The translations under genes were made by a program, and so were the position numbers. Under the pieces are notes generated by a model, which ran no database searches, was not told the DNA's origin, and saw nothing but the letters and a program-made list of their open reading frames with translations. Of a stretch of 64,000 bases of DNA, positions 58,137-64,000 are shown in pieces. The DNA lies in the NCBI RefSeq assembly GCF_002211105.1, contig NZ_JPUA01000043.1, positions 138,838-202,837 of the forward strand, written 5' to 3'. Positions within the stretch are counted from its first letter, which is position 1. Every line of letters begins with the position of its first letter. This DNA is from Halomonas campaniensis. GTDB lineage: Bacteria > Pseudomonadota > Gammaproteobacteria > Pseudomonadales > Halomonadaceae.

Positions 58137-58967
58137 ATGACTCAGGCCCCTGGTTCAGCCTCTCAGCGCCGACCCAAACTTGCCGAGCTGATTAGCGATG
58201 ATATCAAGCGCTGGATCGCCGCCGAGTCATTAGGGGAAGGTGATCGGTTGCCGAACGAAAAAGCGCTGATGGAGCTTTACGGTAGCGCCAAGGCCACGGT
58301 GCGAGAAGCGCTCAAGATCCTTGAGGTTGAGGGGCTGATTACCTTAAAAACCGGGCCTAAAGGGGGCGCGGTGATCAACCAGCCGGGGATGGAGCCCGCC
58401 AGTCGAATGCTGCGTAACTTTCTGCATTTCCAGCAACTGGATGGCAAGCAAGTTTACCAGTTGCGCAAACTGCTGGAAGTAGAGCTGGCGGCATCAGTGG
58501 TGGGAAGACTCACCGAGCACGACTTCCAGCAGTTGGAAGCCAATATGTCGGCCTGCGCTTGCTGCGCGAGCGATGCGGAGGATCACCGACACCAGCGCTT
58601 TTTGGAGCTGGAGTTTCACCAACTGCTGGCGCGTGTCTGCCCTAATCCTCTGCTCGCCTTTATGTGCCAGTTTTTAAACGACATGCTGCGCGATTTGGTA
58701 GTGATAAAGAAAGCTTACGTGCCCGAACGCAAGCAGTTCGATCACGCTAATCAGGACTACCACCGCCAGCTGGTGGACGCCTACCGGGCCGAAGATACCC
58801 AGCGTGTGCGTCAGGTAATGGCTGAGCATATGGCCGATGCCGAGCACCACATGAGCGCGCTGGAAGCGGAAATGGCCGCGCAAATGCTGATCAGCAACGA
58901 TTCTCCCAACCTTCAGAATCACCGTTCCAAGCTACACGACCTAGCGACGGGAAATGCATCCGTTTAA
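58137..58967 (+). CDS. GntR/FadR-family transcriptional regulator
   Basis: This 276-residue protein has an N-terminal winged HTH (LAELISDDIKRWI ... EKALMELYGSAKATVREALKILEVEGLI) and a C-terminal all-helical FCD ligand domain. His and Asp/Glu residues in that domain typically bind a metal. ATG 58137 with AAGGAG is preferred over the preceding TTG. It is located inside the operon between symporter and carbamoylase, so it probably regulates this cluster. Confidence 0.9.
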   Translation: MTQAPGSASQRRPKLAELISDDIKRWIAAESLGEGDRLPNEKALMELYGSAKATVREALKILEVEGLITLKTGPKGGAVINQPGMEPASRMLRNFLHFQQLDGKQVYQLRKLLEVELAASVVGRLTEHDFQQLEANMSACACCASDAEDHRHQRFLELEFHQLLARVCPNPLLAFMCQFLNDMLRDLVVIKKAYVPERKQFDHANQDYHRQLVDAYRAEDTQRVRQVMAEHMADAEHHMSALEAEMAAQMLISNDSPNLQNHRSKLHDLATGNASV

Positions 58968-58985
58968 TCTTGCGAGGAGAGTGAA

Positions 58986-60275
58986 ATGAACACCTACGTT
59001 ACGCCAAGCAAAGATAGCACCGACCTACGTACTGACAGCGACCGCCTATGGGAGTCGTTAATGGAGATGGCCAGACTAGGCGCCACTCCTAAAGGCGGGG
59101 TGAACCGTCAAGCGCTTACCGATTTAGAACGCCAGGGGCGCGACCTGTTTATCCAGTGGTGTCGCGCCGAAGGCTGCACAGTTCGCATTGATAATATCGG
59201 CAATATCTTTGCTCGCCGTGAAGGCAGCGACCCCAACGCCAAAACGGTGATGGCGGGCAGCCACCTGGATAGCCAACCCACCGGCGGTAAGTATGATGGC
59301 TGCTTTGGCGTACTCTCCGGTTTGGAAGTAATTCGCACCCTTAACCAGCACAACATCACCACGCAATCCCCTATCGAAGTCGTCGCCTGGACGAACGAAG
59401 AGGGTTGCCGTTTTCCGCCCTGCATGATGGGCTCCGGCGTATTCACCGGCGAGCTGGAATTTGACGCCATGATGGCGCGCACCGACGCCGATGGCGTGAC
59501 GGTAAGCGATGCCCTGGACGCCATTCACTACCGCGGCAGCGATAATGTCTCGCCAAGCGAGATCAAGGCCTACTTTGAGCCGCACATTGAGCAGGGCCCG
59601 ATTTTAGAAGATACCGACACCACCATTGGTGTGGTTATCGGTGGGCTTGGGCAGAAGTGGTTCGACTTAACGCTGACCGGACTTGAAGCCCACGCAGGCC
59701 CTACGCCGATGAACCTACGTCGGGATGCCATGATGGGCGCGGCCGAAGTCACCCAAGCGCTCAACCGGATTGCCTTTGATCATCAGCCCCACGGCCGCGG
59801 CACGGTGGGCTGTATGACGCTGCACCCCGGTTCGCGTAACGTGATTCCCGGCCAGGTCAAAATGACCCTGGATATGCGCCACTGGGAGCCTGAAGCGCTT
59901 GAGACAATGGGGCAGGCCGTCACCGCCGCTGTTGAAGAGATTTGCCAGCGCCATGGCCTTGACTACCACCTGGAACCCACTGCCAATTTCGCCCCTGAAT
60001 ACTTCGACAAAGCGTGCGTGGATGCAGTACGCCAAAGTGCAGAGCAGCTCGAGCTTTCCCATATGGATATCATCAGCGGTGCAGGCCACGATGCCATGTT
60101 TGTTGGCCGCGTTGCCCCTGCTGCGATGATCTTTATTCCCTGCAAGGATGGCATCAGTCACAACGAGATTGAAAGTGCGACGCCAGAGCATGTCCACGCA
60201 GGCTGCAATGTGTTGCTCCACGCCATGCTGAATGCCGCTGGCTTCGTCAGCAGCGTTGGCGGAACAGGGGAGTAA
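58986..60275 (+). CDS. Zn-dependent N-carbamoyl amidohydrolase (hydantoinase/carbamoylase, M20 family)
   Basis: The 429-residue protein has the metal-site segments AGSHLDSQPTGGKYDG (His and Asp ligands), TNEEGCRFPP and the dimerisation-domain region of the L-carbamoylase/allantoate amidohydrolase family. Some members act on N-carbamoyl-beta-alanine, so it could serve as a second ureidopropionase. L-N-carbamoyl amino acids and allantoate are the alternatives. GAGGAG precedes the ATG. It is followed by the amidase gene with a 2-nt gap. Confidence 0.88.
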   Translation: MNTYVTPSKDSTDLRTDSDRLWESLMEMARLGATPKGGVNRQALTDLERQGRDLFIQWCRAEGCTVRIDNIGNIFARREGSDPNAKTVMAGSHLDSQPTGGKYDGCFGVLSGLEVIRTLNQHNITTQSPIEVVAWTNEEGCRFPPCMMGSGVFTGELEFDAMMARTDADGVTVSDALDAIHYRGSDNVSPSEIKAYFEPHIEQGPILEDTDTTIGVVIGGLGQKWFDLTLTGLEAHAGPTPMNLRRDAMMGAAEVTQALNRIAFDHQPHGRGTVGCMTLHPGSRNVIPGQVKMTLDMRHWEPEALETMGQAVTAAVEEICQRHGLDYHLEPTANFAPEYFDKACVDAVRQSAEQLELSHMDIISGAGHDAMFVGRVAPAAMIFIPCKDGISHNEIESATPEHVHAGCNVLLHAMLNAAGFVSSVGGTGE

Positions 60276-60277
60276 CG

Positions 60278-61678
60278 ATGGCGGAAACGTTTGAAACACT
60301 TACGGCAGTCGACGCATTGGCGCGATTCGGCGAGGGTTCGCTCTCGCCAGAAACGCTGGTTGATGACTGCTTGGCACGGATTGCCCGCGATAATCCCAAG
60401 GTAAATGCGTTTACCTGTGTGAACGAGGTAGAAGCCCAGCGTTTGGCTGCAGCATCTGCACAGCGCTGGCAGGCAGGTACGCCGCTTGGCCCCCTGGACG
60501 GAATACCTGTCACCATCAAGGATTTAACCTTAACCAAAGGCCTGCCGACACGGCTGGGCTCGACGACCACGTCACCGGATGGCCCTTGGGAGGTGGATGC
60601 ACCGATCAGCCGACATCTACGCAACGCCGGGGCTATCATAATCGGCAAGACCACCTCTCCGGAGTTTGGCTGGAAAGGCGTCACCGATAACCCACTCCAC
60701 GGTATCACTCGAAACCCGTGGAATACGCAACTCACGCCGGGGGGCTCATCGGGTGGCGCGGGGGCTGCCGCTGCGCTTAACCTGGGCCTGCTGCACCAAG
60801 GTAGCGACGCCGGGGGCTCTATCCGCATACCGTGCAGTTTTACCGGCACTTTTGGTATTAAACCGACCTTTGGCTGGGTGCCCCAGTGGCCCGCCAGCAC
60901 CATGAGTACGCTCTCCCACTTGGGGCCAATGACCCGTACCGCTGCTGATAGCGCACTAATGCTTAGCGTAATGGCGCAGCCTGATGTTCGGGATGGCTAC
61001 TCCGGCAACCCGCTTGGGCCAGACTGGCTAACGCCTCCTCCTGCGGATCTAAGCGGCTGGCGAATCGCCTTTAGCGCTGACCTTGGCTATGTAGAGGTAG
61101 CGCCGGATATTGCCCAACGCGTTGAGGAAGCCGTTGCCCATTTAGAAGTATTGGGCGCGACGGTAGAGCGAATTGACCCTGGCTTTAGTGATCCGCTCAA
61201 GACGTTTAATACGCTCTGGTTTGCGGGAGCCACTCAAGCGCTCGAAAAACTGGACGAACAGCAGCAGGCGGCCCTCGACCAAGGGTTTCTGGATATCGCA
61301 AGGCGCGGGCAGGATGTCTCGCTTTCCACCTACCTCGCCGCGCGGCGCGAGCGTAGCGAGTTAACCGCCCATATGGCGGCATTTCATGAGCGGTATGACT
61401 TGCTGGTCACGCCCACAATGCCAATTGCCCCCTTCGCTGCGGGCCACAACGTACCACCGGGTGACCGCTATCGCGACTGGATGGATTGGACGCCGTTTAG
61501 CTACCCCTTCAATCTCACCCAACAGCCCGCCGCCTCCATGCCTTGCGGGCTGGACAGCCAAGGGTTGCCGGTAGGCTTGCACCTTGTAGCAGGCAAATAC
61601 CAAGATCTAAAAGTACTGCATGCCGCTCAGCTGCTTGAGCGCTATTTGCCAACACTCACACCACCGGGAATGGCATAA
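60278..61678 (+). CDS. Amidase-signature enzyme (GatA-like amidase)
   Basis: This 466-residue amidase has the Ser-cisSer-Lys triad: Lys81 (TIKDLT), Ser157 (PGGSSGG) and nucleophile Ser181 (GSDAGGSIRIP). It hydrolyses an amide of unknown identity in the cytoplasm. Translation is coupled to the preceding carbamoylase (2-nt gap). The absence of gatB/gatC next to it argues against a tRNA amidotransferase role. Confidence 0.9.
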   Translation: MAETFETLTAVDALARFGEGSLSPETLVDDCLARIARDNPKVNAFTCVNEVEAQRLAAASAQRWQAGTPLGPLDGIPVTIKDLTLTKGLPTRLGSTTTSPDGPWEVDAPISRHLRNAGAIIIGKTTSPEFGWKGVTDNPLHGITRNPWNTQLTPGGSSGGAGAAAALNLGLLHQGSDAGGSIRIPCSFTGTFGIKPTFGWVPQWPASTMSTLSHLGPMTRTAADSALMLSVMAQPDVRDGYSGNPLGPDWLTPPPADLSGWRIAFSADLGYVEVAPDIAQRVEEAVAHLEVLGATVERIDPGFSDPLKTFNTLWFAGATQALEKLDEQQQAALDQGFLDIARRGQDVSLSTYLAARRERSELTAHMAAFHERYDLLVTPTMPIAPFAAGHNVPPGDRYRDWMDWTPFSYPFNLTQQPAASMPCGLDSQGLPVGLHLVAGKYQDLKVLHAAQLLERYLPTLTPPGMA

Positions 61679-61691
61679 CTACGCGGGTTGG

Positions 61692-63086
61692 CTACTTGTT
61701 GGCCAACTGCGCCCGCGCCAGCTCAGCAAACTGCTTGCGGGAGGGCTTAAAGCCTACCCCTGGCGGCCAGGCCAGCCAGGCATCGGGCACCATAAAGCCG
61801 GGTAAGGCTTCGCGCACCCAGACATTTAGCGCTTGTTTCGATACGGCCTCGCCGTGCCAGTCGATAAATGCCACCGGGCGCTCGCCCCACTCGGGGTGGG
61901 GTACTGCTACCACAAGCGCCTGAGCAATGCCGGGGTGGTCAACCAAGCGCTGTTCTATACTTTCCGGCTGGATATTCTCGCCACCCGAGATAAAGCCATT
62001 ATCGAGCCGCCCTTCCACCACCAGCGCCCCGTCCGCATTGAAGTGGCCCTTGTCGCGGGTAGCAAACCAGCCTTCGTCATTGAGGGCTGGATCAACCTCG
62101 CCATTATTCAAATAACCGCAGAACAGGGTCTCGCCACGCACCTGTATCTCACCCTCAACAACCCTCACTTCACGACCCGGCAGTGGCCTGCCGACAACGC
62201 CCGGCGCGGTGGGAATACCGGTGCAGACCTGGCTGGCCATCTCGGATAGCCCATAGCTAACCTTCGGCGTCAGCCCCAGTGATGTCATCTTCGCCACCAA
62301 CGGTGCGGGAATCGCTGCGCCGCCCAGTAGCAGCTCGCGCAACTGCGTGCGCTGGGGCGAAAAGCCCGACTTCAGCAGCCGCCAAAGCTGGGTGGGTACC
62401 AGAGAAAGGTGCGTGATTGACTGCTGCTCAAGACGCGCAGGAAGCGTGTATGGGTCGTCATCAAGAATCACCCGCCCACCGGCAAGAAAAACGCGAAACG
62501 GAATAGTATAGCCACCGATATGAAACAGCGGCAGCGAAAGCAGCCAGCCACTGTTTTGATCAACCGGAATAAACAACGCCGAGCCTCGCGCGGAGGCCAA
62601 GTGATTGGCCACACGATGCAGCACCGCCTTGGGCGTACCGCTGGAGCCGGAGGTAAAAATCGTGTTGCACAGCTGGTTGCTATCCAGCGCCGGTGGCTCT
62701 CTCACATCGGCTTCCGTCAAAAAATCGAAGCTAACCGGTGTAAGCTCGGCAGGGTAATGATGGTCGCTTTCCGTTTGGCAAACCCGCCCAGCCTGCAAGC
62801 GTTTGGCTAGAGTGAGCTGCTGGGAAATAGGGAACGCAGGATTCAGCGGGCAGAAAACAACCTCGGCCCGCAGGCAGGCCCATGCCAGCAGCAAGGATTC
62901 AAGCGAGCCTTTGGCGGGCGCCACTAAGCGATCACCCGCCACAAAGCCTGCGCGCGCAAGCTGCTGCGCTAAAGACGCCACCCGGCGATTAAGCGTTCGG
63001 TAGCTAAGACGCACCGAGCCAGCCTCTACCGCAATATGTTCAGGGGTCTCTTTGGCCCAGTAGTGGATGGGGCAGGTGTCTAGCAT
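61692..63086 (-). CDS. menE: 2-succinylbenzoate--CoA ligase (MenE)
   Basis: This 464-residue ANL-family adenylating enzyme has the P-loop FTSGSSGTPKAVLH and the GLSEMAS and GEIQVRGETLFCGY elements, then the C-terminal GGENIQPESIE and a catalytic-type Lys near the end (GFKPSRKQ). It is a menaquinone-pathway enzyme. It overlaps the menC 3' end by seven bases, so the two are translationally coupled. It converges with the amidase gene. Confidence 0.92.
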   Translation of the reverse strand: MLDTCPIHYWAKETPEHIAVEAGSVRLSYRTLNRRVASLAQQLARAGFVAGDRLVAPAKGSLESLLLAWACLRAEVVFCPLNPAFPISQQLTLAKRLQAGRVCQTESDHHYPAELTPVSFDFLTEADVREPPALDSNQLCNTIFTSGSSGTPKAVLHRVANHLASARGSALFIPVDQNSGWLLSLPLFHIGGYTIPFRVFLAGGRVILDDDPYTLPARLEQQSITHLSLVPTQLWRLLKSGFSPQRTQLRELLLGGAAIPAPLVAKMTSLGLTPKVSYGLSEMASQVCTGIPTAPGVVGRPLPGREVRVVEGEIQVRGETLFCGYLNNGEVDPALNDEGWFATRDKGHFNADGALVVEGRLDNGFISGGENIQPESIEQRLVDHPGIAQALVVAVPHPEWGERPVAFIDWHGEAVSKQALNVWVREALPGFMVPDAWLAWPPGVGFKPSRKQFAELARAQLANK

Positions 63087-64000
63087 GCTGATTTTTCCAT
63101 TTTAAAGAGACAGTGCACGTTTTCTATCATCATCTCGCCACCGGCAGTGGTCACTCGCTCGGTGAGCCAATGGCCGGTATCCAGCCCCGGCGGCTCATTC
63201 GGCGCCCACTCGCCGGCCAACCGAGCAAGCTGCCCAAGGCCTAGATCAGACTCAAAGCTGGAAGAGATCACTACACGCAGATTATCCGCTCGCGCCCTTT
63301 TAACGAGCGCTTCGCAGGCATTTAGCGAGCCAATCAAGGTGGGTTTGATCACCAGGGCTTTAATCTGGGGGTGGCCATACCACTCTTCCCTGCGGGATAG
63401 CGTTTCATCCAGGGCGATAGATACCCCCGTTGCCTCAGCCACGGCAATGGTGTCAGCAAAGGCAGCGCAGGGCTCTTCCAGGTAATCGATATGTTCAAGG
63501 GGAAGACATTCGCAGAAACGCAGGGCATTTTCCCGCGTCCAGCCGCCGTTGGCATCCAGAATCAGCTTGGTAGTGGGTAGCTGGGCTGCGAGCTGTTCGA
63601 TCAGCGCCAGCTCCTCTTCCATGGCGTAGCGTACCACCTTGAGTTTGAGTCTAGGCGGCGGCAAAGCCCCCCAGCCGGTCAAGATAGTATCCAGCGAAAG
63701 CATCAATTCCGCGGGCGCGCCTTGGAGCAGCGGATAGGGCGGCAAAGGCGTGGGAAGATTTGCAGACCAAAGACGCTGGGCACAGTCGAAACCAAACTGC
63801 ACTGAAGGTAACGTGGGCGTGGCTTTCTCACCTCGCTGTATAGCTGCAAGACAGGCCAGGCTTTCAGCTTGTGCTTCGGCGAGGGTTTCTGTGGAGAAGC
63901 CAGGCAGTGGGGCTATCTCGCCCCACTGGCCATTGATGGCAACGAGTAACCCTTCTCTGCTGGCCAGCCGCTGGCCTTTAAACATCAGCGGCTGGCGGAA
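63080..64000 (-). CDS. menC: o-Succinylbenzoate synthase (MenC), 5' end outside the window
   Basis: This enolase-superfamily dehydratase makes o-succinylbenzoate in menaquinone synthesis. The catalytic KxK (LKLKVV), DANGGW, LEEPC, ALDETL and VIKPTLIG motifs are all present. Within the window the frame is open past the ATG at 63985: the five preceding codons read FRQPL, as expected a few residues into MenC, so the true start lies beyond base 64000. It runs into menE with a 7-nt overlap. Confidence 0.9.
   Translation of the reverse strand, partial: FRQPLMFKGQRLASREGLLVAINGQWGEIAPLPGFSTETLAEAQAESLACLAAIQRGEKATPTLPSVQFGFDCAQRLWSANLPTPLPPYPLLQGAPAELMLSLDTILTGWGALPPPRLKLKVVRYAMEEELALIEQLAAQLPTTKLILDANGGWTRENALRFCECLPLEHIDYLEEPCAAFADTIAVAEATGVSIALDETLSRREEWYGHPQIKALVIKPTLIGSLNACEALVKRARADNLRVVISSSFESDLGLGQLARLAGEWAPNEPPGLDTGHWLTERVTTAGGEMMIENVHCLFKMEKSAC

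Noticed and set aside
60278..61678. GatA subunit of the tRNA amidotransferase
   Set aside because: No gatB or gatC nearby, and the gene is coupled to a carbamoylase; a catabolic amidase is more likely.

Overview
The window reads as chromosomal DNA of a Halomonas-type (halophilic, marine gammaproteobacterial) organism. That is an inference from gene content and protein style: FliA-type chemotaxis promoter, RND efflux, phosphatidylcholine synthase, menaquinone genes, many MocR/LysR/TetR regulators and dense GC-rich coding. No rRNA, tRNA, CRISPR array, prophage or intact insertion sequence was seen.

Layout. 1-2350: end of moeA, then moaA and a CobW-family GTPase. 2347-5055: a PAS-GGDEF-EAL protein. 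5262-13396: LysR regulator, NCS1 nucleobase transporter and, divergently, a reductive pyrimidine catabolic operon (beta-ureidopropionase, dihydropyrimidinase, preT, preA). 13560-18291: orphan iron/siderophore-type binding protein and two tandem chemoreceptors. 18526-23470: RND pump and adaptor with a divergent TetR regulator and a 48-bp palindromic operator. 23573-26831: an operon of a membrane diguanylate cyclase and two glutamate-type binding proteins. 27106-29642: codB and a codA variant. 29719-38257: small metabolic and repair genes (YbaK, GNAT, two MocR regulators, tag, pcs, UDG-like protein, MDR reductase, DUF1127, PhzF). 38330-41395: two Hsp20 chaperones, class I aldolase, TFIIB-type zinc ribbon. 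41510-49184: yqiJ-yqiK(flotillin)-giant AAA+ ATPase operon. 49725-52362: LysE exporter, gate-domain membrane protein, Lrp, Nudix. 52403-56018: RutR-like TetR regulator, mmsA, beta-alanine-type aminotransferase. 56344-61678: DUF3311 + sodium symporter, GntR, carbamoylase, amidase. 61692-64000: menE and the 3' part of menC.

How the genes fit together. The window encodes an apparently complete route for cytosine/uracil/thymine use: uptake (CodB, NCS1), deamination (CodA-like), reduction (PreT/PreA), ring opening (dihydropyrimidinase), decarbamoylation (ureidopropionase), transamination of beta-alanine or beta-aminoisobutyrate, and CoA-acylating oxidation of the (methyl)malonate semialdehyde (MmsA), with a RutR-like regulator next to the last steps. 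The CodA homologue lacks the Asp that excludes 5-methylcytosine in E. coli CodA (Ser311 here). This suggests that the cluster may mineralise 5-methylcytosine through thymine to propionyl-CoA. Other points of interest are the diguanylate cyclase/two-binding-protein operon, the flotillin/giant-ATPase operon, a four-heptamer MocR operator array, a near-consensus sigma-28 promoter, and a sigma-32 promoter with a possible RNA thermometer. All functions are read from sequence alone; no database search was run.
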